A stretch of 64,000 nucleotides of DNA from Rhodocyclaceae bacterium (GTDB taxonomy: Bacteria > Pseudomonadota > Gammaproteobacteria > Burkholderiales > Rhodocyclaceae), in assembly GCA_028714035.1 (NCBI GenBank), contig JAQTNA010000012.1, forward strand, positions 1-64,000, written 5' to 3'. This document shows, piece after piece, positions 15,215 to 24,809 of the stretch. The translations under genes were made by a program, and so were the position numbers. Numbering within the stretch: position 1 is the first letter of the stretch; each line of letters starts with the position of its first letter. The notes beneath the pieces are model-generated. The model ran no database searches. It was not told where the DNA came from and worked only from the letters and a program-made list of their open reading frames with translations.

Positions 15215-17173
15215 ATGTGCGGCCTCTTCGGCTTTTTCACGCGCACGGGCTTCGACCTCCAGGGAGCGGGAACCGCGCTGGAATCGGGACTCCGCGCCCT
15301 GCGGCACCGGGGACCGGACGACTCGGGAACCTGGATGGATGCGGCTCGCGGTATCGCCCTCGGGCATCGCCGCCTTTCGGTCCTGGATCTTTCCCCGGCG
15401 GGCCACCAACCCATGGATTCCGCCTGCGGCCGCTTCGTCATCGTGTTCAATGGCGAAATCTATAACCACCTGGAACTGCGCCGGGAACTGGGGGCCGGGT
15501 CTCTCCTCTGGCGCGGGCATTCGGACACGGAAACCCTGCTCGCCGGGATCAGTGCCTGGGGCGTGGAAGCAACGCTCAAGCGCTCGGTGGGCATGTTCGC
15601 CTTCGCCCTTTGGGACAGGCTGACGGGCTGCCTGACCCTGGCCCGGGACCGCATGGGGGAAAAGCCCCTCTATTACGGCTGGCAGGGCGAGACTTTCCTG
15701 TTTGGCTCGGAGTTGAAGGCACTCCTGGCTCACCCGGCGTTCGAGAACCGGCTGAATCGGGACGCGCTGGCTTCGTTCCTGCGCGCCAACGTCGTGCCGG
15801 CCCCCCAATCCATTTACCAGGGCATCTTCAAGCTGCCGCCCGGCACCAGTCTCAGGCTGGAGCCGGACAGCCGGGAGGCGCGGCCGGTCGCCTACTGGTC
15901 CGTGAGGGAAGCCGCCGAGGCGGGACTGCGCTCACCATTCGCCGGCACGGACGCCGAAGCCGTGTCCGCCCTGGATGCCCTGCTGCGCCAATCGGTGGCC
16001 GGGCAGATGATTTCTGACGTGCCTCTGGGAGCCTTCCTTTCCGGAGGCGTTGATTCTTCCGCCGTGGTCGCCCTGATGCAGGCCGAAGCGCGGGCCAATG
16101 CGCAGCCTGCGGTCAAGACCTTCACCATCGGCTTTCACGAGGCCGGCTACAACGAGGCGCAATACGCCCATGCCGTGGCCGCCCACCTGGGCACCGAGCA
16201 TACGGAACTGTATGTGAGCGCCGAGACGGCCATGGCCGTGATCCCGGAACTGCCCAGGCTTTATGACGAGCCCTTCGCGGATTCGTCCCAGATCCCCACC
16301 TTCCTGGTCGCCCAGCTGGCCCGAAACCACGTGACGGTGAGTCTGTCCGGGGACGGCGGCGACGAATTGTTCGGGGGATACAACCGCTATTCCTGGGTAC
16401 CCTCGATCTGGAGGCGGCTGGGCTGGGCACCCCGGCCCCTGCGCGCGGCCCTGGCCGGGATACTCACCACCTTTCCGCCCCATACATGGAACCGGCTGTT
16501 CCAGCAGTTGGCACGTTGGCTCCCCGCGGGCTGGCGCTATGCCAATCCGGGCGATAAACTGCACAAGCTGGCGGATATCCTGGCCGCCCGCTCACCGGAG
16601 GACATTTACCTGGGGCTCGTATCCCACTGGAAGACACCGGCAAGTGTGGTTAGGCAGGCCAGGGAAACGGGGGCCGTGCTCACGGACCATGGTCAGTGGA
16701 CTGAACTCCCGGATTTCGAGAACCGCATGATGTACTTGGACCAGATGACCTATCTGCCGGATGACATCCTGACCAAGGTGGATCGTGCCGCCATGGGCGT
16801 CTCCCTGGAGACCCGTGTGCCCATGCTGGATCATCGCCTGGTGGAATTCGCCTGGTCCTTGCCGCTCGCCATGAAGATTCGCCAAGGCCAGGGCAAGTGG
16901 CTGTTGCGCCAGCTTCTCTACCGGCATGTTCCCCAGCCCCTGATCGAACGCCCGAAAATGGGTTTCGGCCTGCCACTGGATGTCTGGCTGCTCGGCCCCC
17001 TGAGAAACTGGGCAGAGTCCCTGCTGGATGAAGGGCGCCTCATCCGGGAGGGATATTTCAATCCGGAACCCATACGCGCCAAGTGGCAGGAACACCTGTC
17101 CGGACGCCGGAACTGGTCCCATTATCTCTGGGACATCTTGATGTTCCAGGCATGGCTGGAAGCCCGTTCATGA
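15215..17173 (+). CDS. asnB: AsnB-like glutamine-dependent amidotransferase
   Basis: The 652-residue protein has an N-terminal class II glutaminase with Cys2 nucleophile (MCGLFGFFTRTG, RHRGPDDSG, FNGEIYNH) and a C-terminal ATP-dependent synthetase domain with the PP-loop SGGVDSSAV at about residue 277. It resembles asparagine synthetase, but members inside O-antigen loci (for example WbpS of Pseudomonas) are thought to amidate sugar acids, so that role is likely here. The stop overlaps the next start by 4 bp (ATGA). The start is the ATG giving Cys2, with GGGAGG upstream. Confidence 0.88.
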   Translation: MCGLFGFFTRTGFDLQGAGTALESGLRALRHRGPDDSGTWMDAARGIALGHRRLSVLDLSPAGHQPMDSACGRFVIVFNGEIYNHLELRRELGAGSLLWRGHSDTETLLAGISAWGVEATLKRSVGMFAFALWDRLTGCLTLARDRMGEKPLYYGWQGETFLFGSELKALLAHPAFENRLNRDALASFLRANVVPAPQSIYQGIFKLPPGTSLRLEPDSREARPVAYWSVREAAEAGLRSPFAGTDAEAVSALDALLRQSVAGQMISDVPLGAFLSGGVDSSAVVALMQAEARANAQPAVKTFTIGFHEAGYNEAQYAHAVAAHLGTEHTELYVSAETAMAVIPELPRLYDEPFADSSQIPTFLVAQLARNHVTVSLSGDGGDELFGGYNRYSWVPSIWRRLGWAPRPLRAALAGILTTFPPHTWNRLFQQLARWLPAGWRYANPGDKLHKLADILAARSPEDIYLGLVSHWKTPASVVRQARETGAVLTDHGQWTELPDFENRMMYLDQMTYLPDDILTKVDRAAMGVSLETRVPMLDHRLVEFAWSLPLAMKIRQGQGKWLLRQLLYRHVPQPLIERPKMGFGLPLDVWLLGPLRNWAESLLDEGRLIREGYFNPEPIRAKWQEHLSGRRNWSHYLWDILMFQAWLEARS

Positions 17174-18285
17174 GCCGCCCCAAGCTACTCTTTCTGGTCA
17201 CCGAGGATTGGTATTTCGTATCCCATCGCCTGCCGCTCGGGATCGCGGCGCGCGACGCGGGTTTCGAAGTGGTGGTCGCCGCCCACGAGGGATCTCACGG
17301 ACAGATCATACGGGATGCGGGGCTGACCTTCATTCCCATCGCGATATCCCGGCGCGGCGGCAACCCGCTTGCTGAAATCAGCAGGCTGTCCGCCCTGTAC
17401 CGCAACGAGCGCCCTGCCATCGTGCATCACGTGGCCTTGAAGCCCATACTCTACGGATCCTTGGCGGCAAGGCTGGCGGGCGTTCCGAGGATCGTCAATT
17501 CGGTCGCAGGGCTGGGCTGGCTGTTTACGTCCGGCGGCTTGGTTGCCCGCACGGTGCGCCCCATCATTCGTCGCATAATAGGGCGTCTGCTTGCCGCGCC
17601 CGGCAGTAGAACCATCGTCCAGAATCCGGATGACAAAGCCCTCCTGATGCGCTCGGGTGTGCCAGAGGACCGTCTGCACCTTGTTCGAGGTGCGGGTGTG
17701 AATACGGACATGTTCCTGCCGACGGAGGAACCGGTTCTCCCCGTCACGGTGATACTCGCGGCGCGCATGTTGTGGAACAAGGGGGTGGGCGAGTTCGTGG
17801 CGGCCGCCAAGCACCTGCATGACGAGGGCCTTCCGGCCCGTTTTGTCCTGGTGGGCGACCCGGACCCGGCCAATCCCGCCTCGGTACCGGACGCGACTCT
17901 GCGCGCCTGGCACGCCCGGGACGGCATCGAGTGGTGGGGCCGATGCGAACACATGCCCGCCGTACTGAAACAGGCTCACGTGGCCTGCCTGCCCTCCTAC
18001 CGCGAAGGTCTGCCGAAATCCCTGCTGGAGGCCGCCGCCTGCGGCCTGCCCATCGTGACCACGGACACCCCCGGATGCAGGGAGGTCGTCACCGATGGGG
18101 ACAACGGCTTCCTGGTGCCGGTCAAGGACACCAGACTGCTGACCGCCGCGCTGAAGAAACTCATCCTCGATACGGGCCTGCGTCGGCGCATGGGCGAAAG
18201 AAGTCGCGCACGGGCATTGACCGAATTTTCCCAGGAAAGGGTCATCGGTGAGACGCTGGCCGTGTATCGGGAACTGATGGGATGA
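17170..18285 (+). CDS. family 4 glycosyltransferase
   Basis: The 371-residue GT-B protein begins KLLFLVTEDWYFVSHRLPLG, typical of WbpT/PglA-like O-antigen transferases, and has ILAARMLWNKGVGEFVAAAK, LPSYREGLPKSLLEAAACGL with the conserved E-x7-E pair, and GCREVVTDGDNG near the C-terminus. It probably adds an N-acetylhexosamine-type sugar to the lipid-linked unit, by analogy. It overlaps asnB by 4 bp and the epimerase after it by 4 bp, so translation is coupled in a tight operon. Confidence 0.88.
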   Translation: MSRPKLLFLVTEDWYFVSHRLPLGIAARDAGFEVVVAAHEGSHGQIIRDAGLTFIPIAISRRGGNPLAEISRLSALYRNERPAIVHHVALKPILYGSLAARLAGVPRIVNSVAGLGWLFTSGGLVARTVRPIIRRIIGRLLAAPGSRTIVQNPDDKALLMRSGVPEDRLHLVRGAGVNTDMFLPTEEPVLPVTVILAARMLWNKGVGEFVAAAKHLHDEGLPARFVLVGDPDPANPASVPDATLRAWHARDGIEWWGRCEHMPAVLKQAHVACLPSYREGLPKSLLEAAACGLPIVTTDTPGCREVVTDGDNGFLVPVKDTRLLTAALKKLILDTGLRRRMGERSRARALTEFSQERVIGETLAVYRELMG

Positions 18286-19262
18286 AGATTCTCGTCACGG
18301 GAGCCTCAGGCTTTGTGGGACGGGCATTATGCGCGGCGCTCACGCAGGCCGGGCATGAATGCCTGCCCGCAGTGCGCTGCGCCAAGGGCATGGCCGCCGA
18401 GCGCGTGGTCGGGCCGATTGGCGCGGATACCGACTGGCGTGCCGCACTGGACGGAGCGGAAGCCGTGGTACACCTGGCGGCGCGCGTTCACGTGATGAAG
18501 GACAGCGCGGAAAACCCCTTGGCGGACTTCCGGGCGGTGAATGTCCTGGGCACGGAGCGCCTGGCCCGGTCGGCGGCAGCCGCCAGCGTCCGGCGCCTCG
18601 TCTTCCTCAGCAGCGTCAAGGTCAATGGCGAGGCCACGCCGGGAGCCCCCTTCAGGGAATCCGATGCACCGGCGCCGGAAGATGCCTACGGCGTTTCCAA
18701 GCACGAGGCGGAACAGGCACTGCACCGGGTTGCCGTGGAGACCGGGCTGGAGGTGGCGATACTGCGGCCACCGCTCGTCTACGGGCCGGGCGTCGGCGCC
18801 AATTTCCTGCGGCTGATGGGACTGGCGGCGAAAGCCTGGCCCCTGCCGCTGGCATCCCTGGACAACCGCCGCAGCCTGCTCTTCGTGGGCAACCTGTGCA
18901 GCGCCATCATCGCCTGCCTCACACATCCGGCGGCGGGCGGACAGACTTTCCTGGTCAGTGACGGCGAAGACATCTCGACCCCGGAACTGGTCCGGCGCCT
19001 GGCCGGATCACTGGGGGCGGCGGACCGCCTCTGGCCGCTACCGTTGGCCCTGTTGCGGGCGCTCGGAAGTCTGGTGGGAAGATCAGCCGAGATCGCCCGC
19101 CTCACGGAATCGCTGAGAATGGACAGTTCCGCCATCCGCGACCGGCTTGGCTGGCACGCCCCATTCACCCTGGATCAGGGCCTGACCGAGACGGCCGCCT
19201 GGTTCCGCGCTTCGAGAGCGGATGTTCCGACAGTTGGCGCGGTAACATCGGCGCACGATTGA
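18282..19262 (+). CDS. NAD-dependent sugar-nucleotide epimerase (WbpV-like)
   Basis: The 326-residue SDR protein has the dinucleotide motif VTGASGFVGRAL at the N-terminus, the catalytic YGVSKHEAE (Tyr-x3-Lys) and the substrate region RPPLVYGPGVGANFLRL. The closest family type is the WbpV/WbpP-like UDP-N-acetylhexosamine 4-epimerase or C4 reductase that accompanies WbpL-type initiating transferases. Here it lies next to genes of that type, supporting UDP-GlcNAc-derived sugar synthesis. The specific substrate is inferred. It overlaps the preceding transferase by 4 bp. Confidence 0.85.
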   Translation: MKILVTGASGFVGRALCAALTQAGHECLPAVRCAKGMAAERVVGPIGADTDWRAALDGAEAVVHLAARVHVMKDSAENPLADFRAVNVLGTERLARSAAAASVRRLVFLSSVKVNGEATPGAPFRESDAPAPEDAYGVSKHEAEQALHRVAVETGLEVAILRPPLVYGPGVGANFLRLMGLAAKAWPLPLASLDNRRSLLFVGNLCSAIIACLTHPAAGGQTFLVSDGEDISTPELVRRLAGSLGAADRLWPLPLALLRALGSLVGRSAEIARLTESLRMDSSAIRDRLGWHAPFTLDQGLTETAAWFRASRADVPTVGAVTSAHD

Positions 19263-19283
19263 AATTCGCCTGTATCCACGAAC

Positions 19284-20504
19284 ATGAACCCCTCCCCAAC
19301 TTTCTCCCGTCCGCACAATATCGCCTGCGGCCTGACCATCGCCATCGCCGTCGGCCTGCTGTTCTCGCCGCCCCTTGCGAACCTGGCCGAATTATTGCTG
19401 GTGGCCCTGGTCTTCACCTCCGGGGAACTGCGCCGGCGCGTGATCCTTGCCTGGCATCAGCCCCTGGTCAAGGCTGCCCTGGCCTTCTGGCTCGTGACCG
19501 GCGTCGGCGTGTTTTACAGCATCGCCCCCACCTCGATAAGCCTCAGCATGTGGAGCGGTTGGCGCAAGCTTCTATTCCTGCCCCTGGCCCTGGCCCTGTT
19601 CGAACATCCGGTGTGGAAACGGCGCTTCGCGCTCTCATTGATCGCCGTTACGGTGGCGGCGGCCGTGGTTTCCTTCGCCACCTGGCGCCTGCAAATTTCC
19701 ATAAACGGCGCCGAACCGGGGGTGCTGCTGCGCAACCACGCCACCCAGGGCATGGTTTTCGCGGTGGCCGCCTTTGCCGCCGCCATCCTCGCCCTGCGCG
19801 GCGGCGAATCCGGGATGCCTCGGCTCCTGGCGGGAGCCGCCATCCTTCTCGCGGGCGACATCGCGCTGGTCACGCCGGGCCGCAGCGGCTACCTGGTGCT
19901 GCTGGTGTGCACGGCATGTCTCATGCTGGCGGAACTGATGAATCGCCAGAAGAACTGGAAATCCGCCGCGGGCGCCGTGTTGATGCTGGCCGCGATTGTC
20001 TCCGCCCTGGCCCTGGCGCCCACATCGCGGGAGCGCATCACACTGGCTTTCCACGAAATGACCCAGTACAAGGAAGCCCAGCAGGAAACGTCCATGGGCA
20101 TTCGCGTCTTTTTCTGGAAAAACACGCTGCAACTGATCTCGGAGCGCCCGCTTTCCGGCTACGGCACCGGCGCCTTCGGCACGGCCTATGGTCGACTGGT
20201 GGCCGACAGGCCCGGCCTGGCCGGGACGCCGGCGGGCGACCCCCACAACCAGTACATGAAGATCGCCACCGAGCATGGCCTGCCCGGCCTCCTGGTGTTC
20301 CTGGCGATGCTCGGTGCCGCCTTGCGCCAGACCGTCCCGCCACCCTGGCGCCTCTTGGGACTGGGAGTCCTGGCGGCCTGGTGTGCCACGAGCCTGGCGA
20401 ACTCGCACTTTTCCACCTTCGCCGAAGGCACCTTCATCTATCTCTGGCTGGGCGTCATGCTGGCCCAGGCGCGGAAAACGCCGCCGAACCAGACCTCGGC
20501 ATGA
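19284..20504 (+). CDS. O-antigen ligase/polymerase family protein
   Basis: The 406-residue inner-membrane protein has about 10-12 hydrophobic segments and the periplasmic-loop signature of the Wzy_C/WaaL family: TPGRSGYLVLL, then the motif DPHNQYMKIATEHGLPG. WaaL joins O-antigen to lipid A-core; Wzy polymerises O-units. Sequence alone does not decide, but the lack of any other WaaL or Wzy candidate in the window means one of the two functions must be encoded elsewhere if both are used. It lies 21 bp after the epimerase gene. Confidence 0.85.
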   Translation: MNPSPTFSRPHNIACGLTIAIAVGLLFSPPLANLAELLLVALVFTSGELRRRVILAWHQPLVKAALAFWLVTGVGVFYSIAPTSISLSMWSGWRKLLFLPLALALFEHPVWKRRFALSLIAVTVAAAVVSFATWRLQISINGAEPGVLLRNHATQGMVFAVAAFAAAILALRGGESGMPRLLAGAAILLAGDIALVTPGRSGYLVLLVCTACLMLAELMNRQKNWKSAAGAVLMLAAIVSALALAPTSRERITLAFHEMTQYKEAQQETSMGIRVFFWKNTLQLISERPLSGYGTGAFGTAYGRLVADRPGLAGTPAGDPHNQYMKIATEHGLPGLLVFLAMLGAALRQTVPPPWRLLGLGVLAAWCATSLANSHFSTFAEGTFIYLWLGVMLAQARKTPPNQTSA

Positions 20505-20638
20505 TTCCGGGAGAAACGACGGGGCATGGGCGCAGCGATCGGAACGCGCCATGCCGGATCAATCCCTTGCCACGAGGGCTTCCTGATCGGGGATAATTCG
20601 CACCATCGTCAATACCGACTGGCCTCGGGCCGAAATTC

Positions 20639-21637
20639 GTGGCGTTCTTGAACTTTCCTCTTCCTTCATTCCTGGCCATCCTCGCCTCCGGTCTCGCCTC
20701 GGCGCTGATCATATCGGCCATGCTGAGATATTCCCACGCCCTGCCCATGGACGAGCCGAACCACCGTTCCCTGCACGCCGCCCCGGTACCGCGCAGCGGC
20801 GGCATCGGCATCATGGCGGGGGCCTCGCTGGGCTGGGCCATCCTGGCACACGACGCCGGTGGAATCGCGCTCCTGGTGCTTCCGGCCCTGGGCCTGTGCG
20901 CCTTCTCCCTGCTGGACGATGTACGGGGCCTGTCCGTCATCTGGCGCCTTGTCGTCCAACTTCTCGCGGCGGCTTTTGCCGTCCTCAACCTCGGCGGCCC
21001 CGCCGGCATCCCGGGAGCGCTGCTTGCCGTCCTGGCGATCACCTGGATGACGAATCTTTTCAACTTCATGGACGGGGCGAACGGTCTGGCCGGGGGCATG
21101 GCCTTGTTCGGCTTCGGCTTTTACGCCCTGGCGGCATATCTGGCCGGCGCCACGGGCCTTGCCCTGACCGCCGCCTGCCTGGCTTCGGCGGCAGCGGGTT
21201 TCCTCCTGTTCAACTTTGACCCTGCCAGGATTTTCATGGGCGACGCCGGCTCCATTCCGCTGGGTTTCCTGGCCGCGGTCCTGGGACTGGCCGGATGGAT
21301 GAAAGGCTGCTGGCCCCTGCTCTTCCCCGTGCTGGTGTTTTCACCCTTCATCGTGGATGCCAGCGTGACCCTGGCCCGACGCCTCCTGCGCAGAGAAAAA
21401 GTCTGGCACGCGCATCGCGAACACTATTATCAGCGCCTGATCCGCATGGGCCGGAGCCACCGGAAGACCGCCCTGGCGGAATACGCCCTCATGCTCGCTT
21501 GCGGCCTGGCCGGCCTCAGCCTTCTGGGCCGATCCGGCACGAGCCAACTGCTGGCGGCCCTGGCCTGCCTCGGCGCCTACGCATTGATCATGTTCCGTAT
21601 AGATGCCGCCTGGCGGCACGGTGGAAACCGCCCATGA
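20639..21637 (+). CDS. WecA/WbpL-type undecaprenyl-phosphate sugar transferase
   Basis: The 332-residue membrane protein has about 10-11 hydrophobic segments and the GT-like motifs DDVRGLSVIWRL, TNLFNFMDGANGLAGG and FMGDAGSIPLGF of the polyprenyl-phosphate N-acetylhexosamine-1-phosphate transferase family. It starts polysaccharide synthesis by moving a sugar phosphate to undecaprenyl phosphate; family relatives (WbpL) serve both Wzy- and ABC-type pathways. The start is a GTG; no ATG nearby fits. The stop overlaps the next start by 4 bp. Confidence 0.92.
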   Translation: MAFLNFPLPSFLAILASGLASALIISAMLRYSHALPMDEPNHRSLHAAPVPRSGGIGIMAGASLGWAILAHDAGGIALLVLPALGLCAFSLLDDVRGLSVIWRLVVQLLAAAFAVLNLGGPAGIPGALLAVLAITWMTNLFNFMDGANGLAGGMALFGFGFYALAAYLAGATGLALTAACLASAAAGFLLFNFDPARIFMGDAGSIPLGFLAAVLGLAGWMKGCWPLLFPVLVFSPFIVDASVTLARRLLRREKVWHAHREHYYQRLIRMGRSHRKTALAEYALMLACGLAGLSLLGRSGTSQLLAALACLGAYALIMFRIDAAWRHGGNRP

Positions 21638-23502
21638 ACGTCCGCTCTTTCCTGGTGCTGCTGCACGACCTCGCCGCCGTCATGCTGGCGTGGTGGCTGG
21701 CCTACCTGCTGCGCTTCAACTTCGAGATTCCCGCCGAATACCGCCAGGCCATGTGGCAATCCGCCATGGTGGTATTGCCGGTGAATGCACTGGTCTTCTG
21801 GCTCTTCGGCCTATATCGGGGCATGTGGCGCTTCGCCAGCCTGCCCGACCTTAAGCGCATCCTCCTGGCGGTCGGTCTGGGATCCCTGGCGGCCCCGATG
21901 GCGCTGTACCTGATCTTTCACATGGCTCAGGTACCCCGCTCGGTTCTGGTGCTCACGCCGGTTCTGCTGGTGCTGGCCATGGGCGGCAGCCGCTTTCTGT
22001 ACCGTCTGGGCAAGGACGGACACCTGCTCCCCCTGGGCGAGGGCAGCGGCAGGAGCGGTGTACTGGTTCTGGGTGCCGGGTCCGCCGCGGCCACCCTGTT
22101 GCGCGACCTGTCCTTCCATCCCGCCTGGCGTGTCGTCGGCCTTCTCGACGACGCCCCGGACAAGCGGGGGCGCATGCTGCACGGCGTACGCGTACTCGGC
22201 ACACTGACCGAGGCCGGAAGCATCGCCAAAGACATGGACGTGACCCAGGTCATCATCGCCATGCCCTCCGCCAGCCACGGCGCCCGGCGCCGGGCCATGG
22301 AACTGGCCACGAGTGCCGGCCTCTCGGTCCTGACCGTCCCCAGCTTCGACGACCTCATCTCCGGCCGGGTTTCCATCTCCCAGATCCGCAAGGTGGAACT
22401 GGACGACCTCCTGGGGCGCGACCCGGTAAACCTGGACACCGAAGGCCTGAAAGGGCTGCTCACCGGAAAGGTGGTGATGGTGACCGGCGCCGGCGGCTCC
22501 ATAGGCTCCGAACTGTGCCGGCAGATCGCCGTATTCCAGCCCGCACTGCTGGTCTTGTTCGAGGCCAACGAATTGGCCATCTACAACCTGGAACAGGAAT
22601 TCCAACAGCATCTGCCGGGGCTGGAGTTCGTCTGCGTGGTGGGTGACGTGAAGCACCGCCGCCGTTTGGACCAGGTGATGGAGCGCTACCGCCCGGCGGT
22701 CGTGTTCCATGCGGCGGCCTACAAGCACGTGCCCATGATGGAGAACGAGAACACCTGGGAGGCCATACAGAACAACGTCCGGGGTACCTACGAGGTCGCC
22801 CGGGCGGCGGCCGCGCACGGCGTCCAGCGCTTCGTGTTCATCTCCACCGACAAGGCCGTGAACCCGACCAACGTCATGGGCGCGAGCAAACGCCTGGCGG
22901 AGATGGTTTGCCAGGCCATGCAGGGTACGACCACGACCCGCTTCCAGATGGTGCGCTTCGGCAACGTATTGGGCAGCACCGGCAGCGTGATCCCGAAGTT
23001 TCGCGAGCAGATTGCCAGCGGCGGCCCCGTCACGGTCACGCATCCGGACATCATCCGTTACTTCATGTCCATTCCCGAAGCGGCGCAACTGGTGCTCCAG
23101 GCCGGGGCCATGGGGCTGGGCGGAGAAATATTCGTGCTGGACATGGGGGAGCCGGTGAAGATCCTGGATCTGGCGCGGGACATGATCCGGCTCTCCGGGT
23201 TCACCGAGGACGAAATCCGCATCGAACTGACCGGCCTGCGCCCCGGCGAAAAGTTGTTCGAGGAACTTCTGGCCGACGACGAGCACACGCTGGCCACGCC
23301 CCACCCGAAATTGCGGGTGGCCAAGGCGCGGGAAATGGATCCGGACTGGCTGGACGAACTATTGCCCTGGCTCAAGCAGGAGCATTTGCCGGAGGACGCC
23401 GAGGTGCGCCGCGACCTGCGCCGATGGGTGCCGGAATATGCCCCGACGACCCGTCCCGTCCTGACGGTTCTGAGAGACACAAAGGGCCGAGCGGCGCCAT
23501 AG
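21634..23502 (+). CDS. WbpM/CapD-type UDP-GlcNAc 4,6-dehydratase
   Basis: The 622-residue protein has four N-terminal membrane helices (about residues 1-110), a CoA-binding/Rossmann-like middle (GVLVLGAGSAAATLLRDL) and a C-terminal SDR domain (VTGAGGSIGSELCRQI at about 283). WbpM/FlaA1-type enzymes carry a changed catalytic Tyr position; here the block SKRLAEMVCQAM follows ASTDKAV-type sequence (STDKAVNPTNVMGASK) as in that family. It makes UDP-4-keto-6-deoxy-GlcNAc, precursor of QuiNAc or FucNAc. It ends the plus-strand operon, convergent with the next gene. Confidence 0.93.
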   Translation: MNVRSFLVLLHDLAAVMLAWWLAYLLRFNFEIPAEYRQAMWQSAMVVLPVNALVFWLFGLYRGMWRFASLPDLKRILLAVGLGSLAAPMALYLIFHMAQVPRSVLVLTPVLLVLAMGGSRFLYRLGKDGHLLPLGEGSGRSGVLVLGAGSAAATLLRDLSFHPAWRVVGLLDDAPDKRGRMLHGVRVLGTLTEAGSIAKDMDVTQVIIAMPSASHGARRRAMELATSAGLSVLTVPSFDDLISGRVSISQIRKVELDDLLGRDPVNLDTEGLKGLLTGKVVMVTGAGGSIGSELCRQIAVFQPALLVLFEANELAIYNLEQEFQQHLPGLEFVCVVGDVKHRRRLDQVMERYRPAVVFHAAAYKHVPMMENENTWEAIQNNVRGTYEVARAAAAHGVQRFVFISTDKAVNPTNVMGASKRLAEMVCQAMQGTTTTRFQMVRFGNVLGSTGSVIPKFREQIASGGPVTVTHPDIIRYFMSIPEAAQLVLQAGAMGLGGEIFVLDMGEPVKILDLARDMIRLSGFTEDEIRIELTGLRPGEKLFEELLADDEHTLATPHPKLRVAKAREMDPDWLDELLPWLKQEHLPEDAEVRRDLRRWVPEYAPTTRPVLTVLRDTKGRAAP

Positions 23503-23525
23503 GGACACGGCCGCCGACCGGCACC

Positions 23526-24653
23526 TCAGGCCGCGACTTCCTGGAACAAGTCCGCGTAGGCCTTGCCCAGTGCCGGTCCGGAGAACAGGCGCTCATAACG
23601 CGCGCGCGCGGATCTTCCCATCTGATCCGCGAGAGGCGCCTCAAGAAGCAGGGTATTCATGGCCCGCGCCAGTTGCTCGGGTGACTCCGGGGCCACCACG
23701 AAGCCGGTCTCCTCGTGGGCATTGACATAGGAAGTGCCGGTACCGATCTCGCAGGAGATCAGGGGCCGGCCAAACATGGCCGCCTCGACCAACACCATGC
23801 CGAAGGCCTCGGAACGAAGGTGGGAAGGCAGTACCAATGCCCGGCAACGCCTGAACAGTGCCACCTTTTCCGCCACCGAGACCTGGCCGGCAAACACCAC
23901 GTTATCGGCGGCAAGTTCGGCGGCCTGAGCCCGCAAGCGCCCCCATTCCGGCCCGGAGCCGGCGATCACGATCTTGGCCCCGATGGACCGTGCTGCCTGC
24001 ACCAGGAAACGAACGCCCTTGTAATACCGGAGGACGCCGACGAAAAGGAAGTAAGGTTCATCCGGGGCGATGCCGATACGCTGAAACACGCCGTCGTCGC
24101 CATGGGCAGGGTAAGACTTCTCGTCTATGCCCAGCGGAATGATCCTTACCTTGTCGCGAATGGAAGGATCGGTCAGGATGGAACTGGTACGAGCATAGGC
24201 CGGAGAGTTGGCCACGATGACCTTCATGCGCCGCAAGGTTCGCCACATCAGATGGGAGTACGCGGCCCCCAGCCAGCGCTGCCGAACCACGTCCGAAATA
24301 TAGGACATCACCGCCGGAGCGCAGGGGCGAACCGTCGCATGCAGAACATCGGCAAAGGGCCACGGGAAAAGATAATGCAGCACGTCCGCCTGCCGTGCGA
24401 GCTTGGCAAATGCCGAAAAAGCGGCAATCCCACCCAGGTCGCAGGATGCGGGGGCCGCCCAGGAACGGCGGCGCACCACACGCCCTTCCGGCATGGTCAA
24501 CTCGTAGGGAAAGGGCGTGGGGGAAAGGGTAAACAACCGATTCTCCAGCCCCTCGGCACCCGTCGCCAGCATTATCTGGCGAATGGCCTCCTGCAGCCCC
24601 CCAGGGGGGTCCGGAAAATAGGTACGATAAACATGGACGATCGAACAGCTCAA
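23526..24653 (-). CDS. family 4 glycosyltransferase
   Basis: The 375-residue GT-B protein starts SIVHVYRTYFPDPPGGLQEA and has FLFVGVLRYYKGVRFLVQAA, the glutamate pair region LPSHLRSEAFGMVLVEAAMF and GTSYVNAHEETGFVV. I chose the TTG at 24653 because GGAAGG lies 9 nt upstream and the family sequence begins right after it; no ATG fits well. It resembles WbpZ/WbpY-type transferases of D-rhamnan synthesis, and lies with gmd/rmd, so a rhamnosyl- or mannosyltransferase is likely. The donor is inferred. Confidence 0.83.
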   Translation of the reverse strand: MSCSIVHVYRTYFPDPPGGLQEAIRQIMLATGAEGLENRLFTLSPTPFPYELTMPEGRVVRRRSWAAPASCDLGGIAAFSAFAKLARQADVLHYLFPWPFADVLHATVRPCAPAVMSYISDVVRQRWLGAAYSHLMWRTLRRMKVIVANSPAYARTSSILTDPSIRDKVRIIPLGIDEKSYPAHGDDGVFQRIGIAPDEPYFLFVGVLRYYKGVRFLVQAARSIGAKIVIAGSGPEWGRLRAQAAELAADNVVFAGQVSVAEKVALFRRCRALVLPSHLRSEAFGMVLVEAAMFGRPLISCEIGTGTSYVNAHEETGFVVAPESPEQLARAMNTLLLEAPLADQMGRSARARYERLFSGPALGKAYADLFQEVAA

Positions 24654-24809
24654 CTCAAACAACCTTCCGCTTCGACAATAACGGCCCGCCTGAGCAACGC
24701 CGGTCAATGGCATTCGACAGCCCGCGAGGCACCTCGCCCCGCCCGACCGGCCACGCAGACGGAATATGCCATACATGCAAAGAAGTAGCCAGTTGCCGAT
24801 GGCGCCAGG

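Noticed and set aside
21811-23304. 497-codon minus-strand frame opposite the WbpM-type gene
   Set aside because: It is an antisense shadow in high-GC sequence; its translation is rich in His, Gln and Gly without motifs, while the plus strand has a clear enzyme.
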